Positions 55,438-64,000 of a stretch of 64,000 bases of DNA are shown here, piece after piece. The position numbers and the translations under genes were made by a program. This DNA comes from JAHCIE01 sp034431435 (GTDB taxonomy: Bacteria; Chloroflexota; Anaerolineae; Epilineales; JAHCIE01): positions 1-64,000 of the forward strand of contig DAOUDG010000085.1 in assembly GCA_034431435.1 (NCBI GenBank). Reading direction: 5' to 3'. The notes below the pieces were generated by a model. It was not told where the DNA came from and searched no databases. It was given only the letters and a program-made list of their open reading frames with translations. Positions within the stretch are counted from its first letter, which is position 1, and each line of letters starts with the position of its first letter.

Positions 55438-57252
55438 CTAGGGATTTGCGACCGCGTCCCGCGCGGGGCGCGAGAACCATACGAAGCGCTCGATGGTCGG
55501 CGGCTTGCTGGGCGCCTCGCGGAAGATGAGCCAGCGCAGCCAGCCGCGCCCATCCAGGCCGGCGGGGGTCCATTCGTAGCGGAAGCGGCCTGCCTGTCCC
55601 GCGTAGCCAGCGGGCGCGGCTGGCGGTTGCCCGTCGGCGGGCAGGAGGGCCAGGAGTTGCGGTGCGGTCGAGCCAATCACATTGTTGCGCAACTCAAGCT
55701 GCGATGACCAGCGCAGATACCACTCGAACACGGGCGACAGACGACGGTCCAGCGCGATGGGCTGACTCTGGCGCGCGCCGAAGCGGTCTACCGTCAGGGC
55801 CAGAATGTCGTCGGCCACGCGCGGTACGTCCTCGCTGCTGCGCGGGCCGCCGATGAATTCCTGGGGCATGAGGGTGGTTGGGTAGTTGATGAGAGCGGTC
55901 GTTCGCACCCACCACAGCCCGAGGAGAATCAGGCCCAGCAGGCCCAGGCCGCGCCAGGCCGCGCCTCGCCCCTGCCACGCGCCAAACGCCCACGTAATGA
56001 AGCCGATGAACACGCCGAACAGGCCGACGATGAGCAGCAGTCGCCAGGTCTGGTCAGGCTGCGCGGTGGGCAGCCCCACGTAACTGGCGATCTGGAACGC
56101 TGGCCCCACCAGGAACGGTAGGGAGACCAGTAGATACAGGCCCTCGGCCGACCAACGCCCCTCACGTCGCACGGCGTCCAGGAAGCTGCCCAGGGTCATG
56201 CCCGCGATGAGAATCAGAGGCAGCATGACCGTCACGATGCCGGGCGCCGGCCGCGCCGGTGTCAGTTCCATGACCAGCAAGGTGGCGACGAACCAGAGCA
56301 ACAGGAACAGCACAAACAGGTTACGCTGCCGCAGGAACCACACCCCTCCGATGAGAGCCAGCGTTATTACCAGCGTCCCGTACACCAATGCGACGGCCGG
56401 GTAATGCACCCAGCCCAGGCTGTCGGGCGTGACGCGGAACCAGGACGCGGCGTTGTCGAGGACGGCCTGGATGCCATTGGGATTGAAAAAGACCGCCGTT
56501 GCCAGGGCCAGGAACACGCCGATCCCGATGAGCAGCGCCGTCAGAGTTGAGCGGCGGTCGTCGCGAATGGCGCGCCCCGCTGCCAATAGCTCCTCACGCG
56601 TGACGCTGTCGCGACCTGAGAATACCACCAGGGCGACGAACGCCAGAGCGATCAGGCTGAACAGCCACGCGCCCGGCCCGCTCACCAGCGCCACGGCCAG
56701 CCATACGGCCAGCCACATCAGGCGGCGGGGAATGGGTGTGAGCAGGAACCGCAGGCCGATGGTCAACAGGGCCAGGGTAGCTGCCGCCGTCACGACCGCT
56801 TCGTCCAGCTGTCGCGAGAAGAAGAGGTAGGCGGGGTCGGCTACGAAGAGGGCCGCTGTCGCCAGCGCGCCGGGACGGCCAAGCCAGCGCCGCAGCCAGT
56901 ACGGCGTAATGACCATCGCCGACCCCGCCAGAACTGGCAGGAGCCGGGTCAGCGTCTCGCCACTGCCGATGAGGGCCGACGTGATGAAGTTGAACGTAAA
57001 GAGCAGCGGGCTGTAGAACTCGGTTGGCAGGCCCGCGCCGGTCGTCAGCCGATAGGCGGCCAGGGCCTGCCCGGCCTCGTGGGCATCCAGGGGCGCATCA
57101 CCCAGGCGTAGCAAGCGCAGCGCGAGGGCGATGATGAACATGCCCGCGTAGAGCGCCTTTTCCACGGTGAGCCAGGGCAGCGCGACCGCCGCAGGCGGCG
57201 TCGCCACCTCGGTCACCGTCGGCGCGTTTCGCTCCATTGTCTCAGTCGCCAT
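55438..57252 (-). CDS. GT-C-fold membrane glycosyltransferase-like protein
   Basis: A 604-residue polytopic protein with about 12 membrane helices. The first periplasmic loop has the acidic motif of GT39/PMT-like enzymes (LRLGDAPLDAHEAGQALAAY), then FYSPLLFTFNFITSAL and RLLPVLAGSAMVITPYWLRR. This layout fits lipid-phosphosugar-dependent transferases. ATG 57252 is used: it lies 11 nt after the upstream stop with GAGAGGCAGG before it; the longer in-frame opening overlaps the neighbour. Donor and acceptor are unknown. Confidence 0.8.
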   Translation of the reverse strand: MATETMERNAPTVTEVATPPAAVALPWLTVEKALYAGMFIIALALRLLRLGDAPLDAHEAGQALAAYRLTTGAGLPTEFYSPLLFTFNFITSALIGSGETLTRLLPVLAGSAMVITPYWLRRWLGRPGALATAALFVADPAYLFFSRQLDEAVVTAAATLALLTIGLRFLLTPIPRRLMWLAVWLAVALVSGPGAWLFSLIALAFVALVVFSGRDSVTREELLAAGRAIRDDRRSTLTALLIGIGVFLALATAVFFNPNGIQAVLDNAASWFRVTPDSLGWVHYPAVALVYGTLVITLALIGGVWFLRQRNLFVLFLLLWFVATLLVMELTPARPAPGIVTVMLPLILIAGMTLGSFLDAVRREGRWSAEGLYLLVSLPFLVGPAFQIASYVGLPTAQPDQTWRLLLIVGLFGVFIGFITWAFGAWQGRGAAWRGLGLLGLILLGLWWVRTTALINYPTTLMPQEFIGGPRSSEDVPRVADDILALTVDRFGARQSQPIALDRRLSPVFEWYLRWSSQLELRNNVIGSTAPQLLALLPADGQPPAAPAGYAGQAGRFRYEWTPAGLDGRGWLRWLIFREAPSKPPTIERFVWFSRPARDAVANP

Positions 57253-57262
57253 AGCCTGCCTC

Positions 57263-59662
57263 TCACCGCATTCGATAGATGACCGTGTCACCGGCGCGGA
57301 ACACGGGATCCATGAAACGCTCAAACTTCGTCACCTGTGGGCTGCGCGATGGGCCGTACCGCTCGCGCTCCGTCGAGCCATACACGACGTACTCGACGCC
57401 GAACTGGTCCAGCAGTTGCTGCGCCTGGCGCGGGTCGGTAGTGCGGAAGATCTGATCGATGATCGGCTCGCGTCGCCCGGCCTCGTCGTAGTTGCCCCGC
57501 CACTGGGATTCGTGGCCGCCCCAGCCAAGGATGGTTGGCAAGCCGGTGAAGGCCGACATCCGCCCCTCGTAGCCGTAGGACTTGCCCTTGTCGCCCGGCG
57601 CCTCCAGGATGGTGGGCTGACCCGCCACGTTGGCTTGTAGCCACTGGATGGCAGCGAAGTCGTCGGGGCGTTGTTGTGCTACCCAGGCCGTGCCATCCAG
57701 TGTCGGTGAACCGGCGAAGTCGCCCGCCCGCGACAGGTTGCCCAGGACCGGGTACACCAGGCCCAACCCGACCATCACAGCCAGCACGACCGCGAAGCCC
57801 ATCTGGGCAAGGCGCGCCCCGCCCGTCGCCCGCTGTCGCGCCAGGAGCCACCACGAGGCGTAGGCCGAGGCGAGGGCCAGCAGAAGCCACGCCTGGAAGT
57901 AGAACTTGAAGATGGAGTTCATGCGGCTGCCGAAGTTGTCCTTGATGAAGACGAACTCGGTCAGCAGTGTCAGCGCGAAGGCCAGCGCGAACAGGAACAG
58001 CACGAAAACCGTGTGCAGCGTTGGATTTTGGAGGCGCAGCGCGGCCGCCGGCGCCGGTTGGCGAGCGGGTGCCACCTCCTCCTCGTCGCGCACGGCGCGG
58101 GTGGGCGCGTCGGGGCGTGGCGCGTTGGCGGCGATGACAAACATGGCGGCGAGCGCCAGCCCAATCAGCACGGTCAGGAAGCCCGCCGTCCACCAGCCCC
58201 GTAGCAGCATGACCAGCAGTGACGGCACGGTCACGATGCCCACGTAGAGCGCAGGCAGCAGGCTGCCGCCCGCGCGGCGCACGCCGACCCAGCGCGCCAC
58301 CTGCGTTCCCAGGAACACGACCGCGATGACGACGAAGGGGCCAAACATCACCAGGTATTGCGGGAGGCGCGTCTTGACCGGTCCCTGGAAATCGATGCCT
58401 CGCGCCTGGGACTGGAGGCCCACCCAGAAGGGCAGGTACAACAGCAGGCCCAACCCGGCAATCAACAGGCCCGTCGTCACCACGTCGGCCAGCCATGCCA
58501 GCCCGCGCCGCCCCTGGGTCAGCCAGGACTGAATAGCGTAGGCGACGATGTACACCAGGTAATACGTCGGGAAGTCCCACGAGTTCAGGAAGCCTAGCGC
58601 GCCGAGCAAGACGGCCGGCACGAGGCGCTCGCCCCAGAAGCGCCAGTTGGATGGCGTCCAGATGGCCTGGCCGGGCGGCCGTCGCAGCGTGTTGACCGCC
58701 ATGCCGACGCATAGCAGCACGAAGGGCAGCGCCAGGACGTGGGGATGGTTGTCGCCCAGCAGGAAGCTGAAGCCGGGGAACTCGTCGATGATCTCCAGGC
58801 CGCCGTCGTTGATGACGCGCGATGCCTGCCACCACCAGATGAAGCGGTCGGGGATCCAGCCCATCGCGGCTGCCGGGCCGTTGAGATTCTTGATATCGAG
58901 CCAGGCCCAGAAGCCGGCCGACCCGATGCCGCCCGCGTGCATGACCTCCAGCACACCCATCAGGTTGCCCAGCACGGCCACGAACAGCGCGCCGAGCAGG
59001 CCGAAGCCAATGGAGCCAACCGGCGCGTCGGTGAGCCTGTCGCGGCGGCGCGTCGCCAGATTGTAGACGATGCTAAACGCGCCGGTCACGGTCAGAGCGA
59101 ACAACAGGGCATGGAGCAGGTTGAAGGCGCTGCTGGCCGGCACGCCCGACAATTTGGTGAGCATGGCGGCCATGACGTAGCCGAGGTAGTAGTAGGAGAT
59201 GGCGAAGCCAGACAGCCACGGGTCCGGCGGTGGGAAGTTCTCGGCGCGCAGGATGGAGTTGATGAAGGCATATTCCATGAACTTTTCGCCGCCCGCCGTG
59301 GCAATGTCGGGGCTGTAGGTGCGCAGCACTGCCCACAGCGCCAGCGCGCCCGCGAAGAGAAGCTCCGTGGTGACGATCACGCGGCGATTGGCGCGCAGGA
59401 AGTCGGTCATCGGCGCGCGCCGCCACACGGCGAAACCGACACCGCCCAGCGCCGCCAGCAGTGCGACGATGGTCACGCGCTGGTTGCCCAGGACGTCGAA
59501 GGATGCGCCGTACCAGAGGCCGAGGGCGACGAGCAGGATACCCAGCGGGCGCGCGAAAGCGTAGCCACGATCCGGCAGGTGGCGGAACACGCGCAGCGTC
59601 AGGGGCAACGCAGCCAGCGCGAAGAGCTGGACGGTCAGATACCACACGAGGGTGTAGAGCAT
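57263..59662 (-). CDS. DUF2298 (Chlor_Arch_YYY) membrane protein
   Basis: A 799-residue protein with many membrane helices of the DUF2298 / Chlor_Arch_YYY family, known from Chloroflexota and archaea. It has the name-giving tyrosines (FAISYYYLGYVMAAMLTKLS), GFSFLLGDNHPHVLALPFVL, INDGGLEIIDEFPGF and FIKDNFGSRMNSIFKFYFQA, and a soluble C-terminal part (ILGWGGHESQWRGNYDEAGR). Its start makes TGATG with the preceding gene. It is paralogous to the second half of that gene. Biochemical role not established; a glycosyltransferase-like role is likely. Confidence 0.88.
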   Translation of the reverse strand: MLYTLVWYLTVQLFALAALPLTLRVFRHLPDRGYAFARPLGILLVALGLWYGASFDVLGNQRVTIVALLAALGGVGFAVWRRAPMTDFLRANRRVIVTTELLFAGALALWAVLRTYSPDIATAGGEKFMEYAFINSILRAENFPPPDPWLSGFAISYYYLGYVMAAMLTKLSGVPASSAFNLLHALLFALTVTGAFSIVYNLATRRRDRLTDAPVGSIGFGLLGALFVAVLGNLMGVLEVMHAGGIGSAGFWAWLDIKNLNGPAAAMGWIPDRFIWWWQASRVINDGGLEIIDEFPGFSFLLGDNHPHVLALPFVLLCVGMAVNTLRRPPGQAIWTPSNWRFWGERLVPAVLLGALGFLNSWDFPTYYLVYIVAYAIQSWLTQGRRGLAWLADVVTTGLLIAGLGLLLYLPFWVGLQSQARGIDFQGPVKTRLPQYLVMFGPFVVIAVVFLGTQVARWVGVRRAGGSLLPALYVGIVTVPSLLVMLLRGWWTAGFLTVLIGLALAAMFVIAANAPRPDAPTRAVRDEEEVAPARQPAPAAALRLQNPTLHTVFVLFLFALAFALTLLTEFVFIKDNFGSRMNSIFKFYFQAWLLLALASAYASWWLLARQRATGGARLAQMGFAVVLAVMVGLGLVYPVLGNLSRAGDFAGSPTLDGTAWVAQQRPDDFAAIQWLQANVAGQPTILEAPGDKGKSYGYEGRMSAFTGLPTILGWGGHESQWRGNYDEAGRREPIIDQIFRTTDPRQAQQLLDQFGVEYVVYGSTERERYGPSRSPQVTKFERFMDPVFRAGDTVIYRMR

Positions 59663-62600
59663 CAGCCCGGCGTGCCCCCTACCACGCGATAGATCGTCAC
59701 CTCTTGATTGCTATACACCTTCTCCAGCTGCCCTTGCTGGGCCATGCGCTCGAACTTGGCGATGCCCTCCGGGCGGTAGTAGGCTTTCTCGGTGGGGCCA
59801 ACGTAGACGTAACCGACGCTGTAGCGCCGCATCAGGTCCAGGGCGCGGTTCGCGTCCGGCGTGTCGAACATCAACTTGACGTCGCTGCCGCGCTGGTCGA
59901 CGACCGGCGTCGTCAGCGCCGAGCGCTGTTGCCGCTGGTGGTTGCTCCAACCGACCACCGTCGGGAAACCGGTGTAGATGGACACCCGCGACCCCCAGCG
60001 ATACTCCGGCGTGTGCGCCTCCAGGATAACCGGCGTGCCGGGGATGTTCTGCTCCATCCACTGGATGGCGTCGCGGTCCCACTTGAGGGCGTAGTTGGCG
60101 ACCGGGCGGCCGTCGGGCGCGTCGCTGTAGGTGGCGGTGCTCATGTAGGCCATGCCGTCGAGCGTCGGCCCCACGGCGCGGTCGAAGCGATCGTTGACGC
60201 GGCCCCAAGTGGCGAAGACGGGGTAGAGGAGCACGCCGAACAACAGCAAGGCGAAGGCTGCCTCCCACGCCACGCGGGTGATGGCGCTGACCCGCCGTAG
60301 CGACGCCCACACCCAGGCCAGACCCGCCGCCGCTGCCACGCCGAGCATTACCCACACCTGGAGGTAGAACTTGAATACGGTGTTCATACGGCTGATGTCG
60401 CCCTTGAGGACGATGACGTCGACGACGAGCGTCAGGCCCACCGCCGCTGCCACCAGCAGGCCAATGAAGGCCGCTGAGGGTGTCGGGCGCAGCCCAGCCG
60501 CCAGCCAGCCCGCCTCGTCCGCGGCCTGCTCCTCCACCGCCGCCGGCCGCCGCAGGAGTAGCAGCAGCGCCACGGTCAGGATGGGCAGGCCGATGACCCA
60601 CGCGCCGTAGTCAAACACGGCGAGGATAACCGTCGCCCCGGCCAGGATGAGCGTCACCTGGAGAGTGAGTCGCCGCGCGACCGGGCCGCGACCGCTGGCG
60701 ACCTCTGCCAGATACCAGTCGCGTACCTGGAAGAGGAGGAATGTCACCACGGTGAACAGGAAGAAGCCGTGAACGATGAGATACGACCACCAGACGGTAC
60801 GCGAGCCGGTCCAGGGTTCGACCGAGGTGAAGGCGGTGGCGAAGTTGCTGATGAAGGGCAGCCACAGCAGGTTGCTGAGGGCGAACACCAGCGCCGCCCG
60901 CCACAGCGTCTCGCCCAGGGCGCGCAACGTCAGGCCGTGATGGCGGTAGGCGGCCAGGGCAAACGCGCCCGTGGCGACCACCAGATACGTCGGGTAGTCC
61001 CAGGTATTGGCGGGCCGCAGCGCGCCGATGGTCAGCCCGAAGATGAGCCAGGACGCGAGCGCGGTCGGCCAGCCCGCGCCGCCCAGGTTCAGCCGCCACG
61101 CGCCGCGCCAGCGTAGGGCCGCATTGAGGGCCAGGGCCAGAGCCAGCAGGGTCAGGGGCAGCGTCAGCATGTGGGCGTGCAGGTCGCCGTACAGGAAGGT
61201 GAAGTACGGGAACTCGGTGATGGGGACCGTCTCGGTCTGCGGGTGGGGAATGGCGCGGCTGGCGTTCCAGTACCACCACTCCTGGCGGAAGCCCAGCTGC
61301 GCGTCGCCGCTCAGCACACGTCGCATACCGTTCAGGGTATTGGCGATGGTCGCCAGGCCGGGGATATTGCTCTGTAGCTTGCTCTGGCTGAGGCCGCTGA
61401 GACCGTCGGCCAGCAGCTTGACCTCGCCCAGATTGCCGACGACCACCACGAACAGCGCGCCCAGCGCGCCGTACAGGGACGCGCCGGTCATGCCGCGCCG
61501 CGCGCCGTTGCCATCGTCACCGCGCCCCACGCCCGCCCGGTCCACGAGATTGTAGACCACGGCGAACGCGCCCAGGCCGGTCAGGGCGAAGAACAGGGGC
61601 ACGGCCAGGTTATAGGCCACGGACGGCACGATGCCGGTCATCAGGACCAGGGTGGCTACCATGACGAAGCCGTAGTAGTAGTAGTTCAGGTAACCGCCCG
61701 CGAACCACGGGTCATACGACGGGAAGAACTGGGTGCGAATGACGCCGTTGAGGTAGGCGAAGTCCATGGGCTTCTCGCCGCCCATGAAAGGATGCCACAG
61801 GTCTGGGTTACCCATGCGCACGGCCAGGAAGCCCAGGAACAGGCCCAGGAACACCAGCTCGCCAGCCAGGACGTCCCAGCCCCGGGCGCGGAAGAAGCCG
61901 CGCAGGCCCGGCCACTGCCGCCAGGCGAAGAGCGCGGAGACGAGGGCCAGAGCGAGGACGACACCCCACACCATCAGCGGCCCGAAGGGCATGATACGCT
62001 GGACGCTCGCCAGTAGCCACGCCCCGTAGCTGGCCAGGAGCAGGCCGAGAATCTTGCTGCTGAACCAGCCCCGGTCGCCCAGGAAGCGGAACACGGCGAA
62101 GGCGATGGGGAAGACGACGATGCCCAGCAGCTGAATCGCCAGGAACCACGCCACCACGGACAGTACCGGCGACTGATTGACGATGGACTGCGGGTTGAAC
62201 AGGCTGGACCACGTGCCGCTGAGCTGCTGGTTGACCCAGTCGGCCTTCGGCAGCATCAGGTCCGTCTTGGGCGTCGTTTCGCCTACGGCGGCGGGGGCCT
62301 GCGCCTGGGCGCGAGTCACGCTGGGCAGCGGGGCGAGGCGGTCGGCAATGAGCGCGCCGATGAGGGGAATCTTGCGCCAGCGGGCGTTGTTGTAGACGTT
62401 CGTGGCTTCCTTGTCCCACAGCCGCTGGATGCCGCCCCACTCGATACCCTCCCCCAGTAGCTGCTTCGCCTCGGCCTTGTTGAAGGCGGGTGTCTTCTCG
62501 AAGATGAGCACCTTGGGGTGGTCGTAGACGCGGAACTGCTCCTCGGAGCCGTCGTCGTTCCATACCAAGGGGCCTAGCTGCGGGTAGCTGGTGAACTCGG

Positions 62601-64000
62601 CGGCGCGGCGGTAGCCCAGCGCCTCCGGGTTGTTGAGCATCAGTTCGTAGTAGCGCGTCGTCATCGGCCAGCGCATCGGCAGGCGCGGGATGGACTCGTA
62701 CAGGCGGCCCGATGTCATGAAAATGTAGTCGGCCTGGTCCATGCGGTCGACCAGCTTGTCCAGCTTGGCCGGCTCGTCCTCGTCGTAGTTGGTGATCTCC
62801 AGGCCCTGGTAAATGCTGAAGCCGTCCTTGCCATCCACACGCAGCGGGATGCCGTCGTCCCAATGCTCATTCGCCAGGGCGGCGTTGAAGGACTGGATGG
62901 GCGCGCCCTTGAGCGCGCGGGTGGCCAGGTAGTAGTCGCGGCCGGCTTCGAGCGCCGCGCCCACGCCATTGTCCAGCGTGACAGACGCCGCCTGGCCCTT
63001 CGCCCCGCCGCGCTCCAGGTTGGCCGTGATCTGCCCGCGCGCCACCACGTCACGCCCGCCCGCGTCGCGGGCGACGATCACCTCTAGCGTCTCAGGGTCG
63101 GCGTCGCGACGTGAGTCGGCCAGGAAGTTCAACTGCACCGCGCCTAGCGTGCCGTCGGCCGGAACCTTGAAGGGCGTCACGTTCAGCGCGCCGTCGGTGT
63201 TCCACACAAACTTGTTGGGGATGGCGACCTGCGCCTTGCGCTCGCCGCTGGCCGTCGCCAGGGTGACGGTCGCGCCTGTTGGCACGTTCTCGTAGATCCA
63301 GCGCGACGCTTCGACGCGGGTCACCGGCCGCTGATAGATACCCGTGAAGGTCACGGCGTATAGTACCGTCCCGCCCACGACGAAGGCGGCGAACACCGCC
63401 GTCAGGCCGCGCCCCAGCGTCCAGGTCCGCCCCTGGTCAGCGGCGCGGCGCGTGGTCCAATCCCACAGGAAGACTAGCAGCCAGGCCGCCATGAGGGCCA
63501 TCAGCGGGTACATCTGCAAGAAGTAGCGAATGGACTTCACCCACTGCGTGCCGTGGAACAGGAAGGTGATGGCGATCCAGGCCACGGGTAGGATATGGGC
63601 GCGCAGGCGTGGGTTGCTCAGTACACCGTCGAGGCCGCCGCGCAGGCCCAGCAGGCTCTGGACGAGGGCCACGCCCCACCCGACCCAGGCGGCAATACCC
63701 AGCGGGATGCCCAGGCCAAACCACACCATGTTGTACAGCGGGAACCACAGTGGGGCGCGGTCGGCCCACTGGTGGCCGAAGGGCACGTCCACGTCGCCGC
63801 GATTCATGCGCTGTGCGTTCGCCATGTCCTCCCGCCATTGGGGATTGAAGCGCAGCCAGCTGAGCGGCCCACCGTCGGGGGCCAGGAAGGCGTAGGGCAT
63901 GAACAGGCGGAAGGCCACCAGCGTCACCACCAGGAACAGCAGCGCGCCCAGGAGGACGCTGGCGCTGGTGGGCGCGCTGGCTTCGATGGCCCTCGTCTGC
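59662..64000 (-). CDS. GT-C/DUF2298 fusion membrane protein, 5' end outside the window
   Basis: At least 1445 residues; the frame is open to the right edge, so the start lies beyond it. The first ~560 visible residues are the end of a GT39-like polytopic enzyme with its soluble part (RWIYENVPTGATVTLATASG, LPMRWPMTTRYYELMLNNPE). From about 600 on is a full DUF2298 domain (GYLNYYYYGFVMVATLVLMT, FTFLYGDLHAHMLTLPLTLL, SRMNTVFKFYLQVWVML), ending VVGWSNHQRQQRSALTTPVV and QEVTIYRVV. It overlaps the next gene by TGATG. The single-chain fusion of transferase and DUF2298 parts implies they work together. Confidence 0.88.
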   Translation of the reverse strand, partial: QTRAIEASAPTSASVLLGALLFLVVTLVAFRLFMPYAFLAPDGGPLSWLRFNPQWREDMANAQRMNRGDVDVPFGHQWADRAPLWFPLYNMVWFGLGIPLGIAAWVGWGVALVQSLLGLRGGLDGVLSNPRLRAHILPVAWIAITFLFHGTQWVKSIRYFLQMYPLMALMAAWLLVFLWDWTTRRAADQGRTWTLGRGLTAVFAAFVVGGTVLYAVTFTGIYQRPVTRVEASRWIYENVPTGATVTLATASGERKAQVAIPNKFVWNTDGALNVTPFKVPADGTLGAVQLNFLADSRRDADPETLEVIVARDAGGRDVVARGQITANLERGGAKGQAASVTLDNGVGAALEAGRDYYLATRALKGAPIQSFNAALANEHWDDGIPLRVDGKDGFSIYQGLEITNYDEDEPAKLDKLVDRMDQADYIFMTSGRLYESIPRLPMRWPMTTRYYELMLNNPEALGYRRAAEFTSYPQLGPLVWNDDGSEEQFRVYDHPKVLIFEKTPAFNKAEAKQLLGEGIEWGGIQRLWDKEATNVYNNARWRKIPLIGALIADRLAPLPSVTRAQAQAPAAVGETTPKTDLMLPKADWVNQQLSGTWSSLFNPQSIVNQSPVLSVVAWFLAIQLLGIVVFPIAFAVFRFLGDRGWFSSKILGLLLASYGAWLLASVQRIMPFGPLMVWGVVLALALVSALFAWRQWPGLRGFFRARGWDVLAGELVFLGLFLGFLAVRMGNPDLWHPFMGGEKPMDFAYLNGVIRTQFFPSYDPWFAGGYLNYYYYGFVMVATLVLMTGIVPSVAYNLAVPLFFALTGLGAFAVVYNLVDRAGVGRGDDGNGARRGMTGASLYGALGALFVVVVGNLGEVKLLADGLSGLSQSKLQSNIPGLATIANTLNGMRRVLSGDAQLGFRQEWWYWNASRAIPHPQTETVPITEFPYFTFLYGDLHAHMLTLPLTLLALALALNAALRWRGAWRLNLGGAGWPTALASWLIFGLTIGALRPANTWDYPTYLVVATGAFALAAYRHHGLTLRALGETLWRAALVFALSNLLWLPFISNFATAFTSVEPWTGSRTVWWSYLIVHGFFLFTVVTFLLFQVRDWYLAEVASGRGPVARRLTLQVTLILAGATVILAVFDYGAWVIGLPILTVALLLLLRRPAAVEEQAADEAGWLAAGLRPTPSAAFIGLLVAAAVGLTLVVDVIVLKGDISRMNTVFKFYLQVWVMLGVAAAAGLAWVWASLRRVSAITRVAWEAAFALLLFGVLLYPVFATWGRVNDRFDRAVGPTLDGMAYMSTATYSDAPDGRPVANYALKWDRDAIQWMEQNIPGTPVILEAHTPEYRWGSRVSIYTGFPTVVGWSNHQRQQRSALTTPVVDQRGSDVKLMFDTPDANRALDLMRRYSVGYVYVGPTEKAYYRPEGIAKFERMAQQGQLEKVYSNQEVTIYRVVGGTPG

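Noticed and set aside
57321..58835. 504-codon second minus frame within the DUF2298 gene
   Set aside because: Same-strand shadow frame with a Gly/Arg/Pro-rich translation; the DUF2298 frame has the family motifs.

Overview
The window is GC-rich bacterial chromosome, almost fully coding. Three things point to a member of the Chloroflexota (Anaerolineae- or Ardenticatenia-like). One is a set of giant membrane proteins of the Chloroflexota/archaea-shared DUF2298 (Chlor_Arch_YYY) and TIGR03663 (Agl23-like) families. Another is a B12-dependent class II ribonucleotide reductase under NrdR. The third is the overall housekeeping gene style. The genus cannot be named from this sequence. Nearly all genes have strong Shine-Dalgarno sites, and many neighbours are coupled by ATGA, GTGA or TGATG overlaps.

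Layout. 1-4.1 kb (minus): 5' part of nusA, then a dgt-like gene, uppP and a sugar-isomerase-fold gene. 4.3-16.1 kb (plus): acnA; nrdR-nrdJ with a promoter and an NrdR-box-like operator; proS; menA; and a compact group of cyclase, FAH hydrolase and two paralogous four-helix membrane proteins that look like the helix-II part of haem-copper oxidases. 16.2-24.2 kb (plus) is an accessory region: a secreted subtilase with dockerin repeats, small lipoproteins, a YezG-like immunity protein, a double-CxxCG protein, a broken WXG100 effector and several gene remnants. It reads as a decaying polymorphic toxin/immunity locus.

24.3-41.3 kb (minus) is a complete-looking dcw cluster: mraZ, rsmH, ftsL, ftsI, murF, mraY, murD, ftsW, murG, two CvpA-like membrane genes, murC, murB, ftsQ, ftsA, ftsZ. 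It lacks murE and ddl. Its promoter carries a phased array of TGG repeats that matches the MraZ operator arrangement. 41.8-46.5 kb (plus): ssb, then rpoB standing alone with its own promoter and terminator; rpoC does not follow, and the beta subunit has a ~140-residue insertion. 46.6-47.2 kb holds an internally deleted Uma2-like remnant and a short YdeI-like gene.

47.2-52.0 kb (minus): sucC, an M20 peptidase, sucD and a CCA-adding-type nucleotidyltransferase in one overlapping operon. 52.3-64.0 kb (minus): an operon of four large polytopic proteins (GT-C/DUF2298 fusion, DUF2298, GT-C, Agl23-like fused to an NHL propeller), probably for lipid-linked or cell-surface glycosylation. The first of them runs off the right edge.

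Two kinds of 7-bp-period repeats occur between genes. One is the CGTRANN type, found just after stop codons. The other is a 13-copy GGGAGCR array that has been translated into the tail of the protease. No tRNA, rRNA, CRISPR array or intact insertion sequence was seen.
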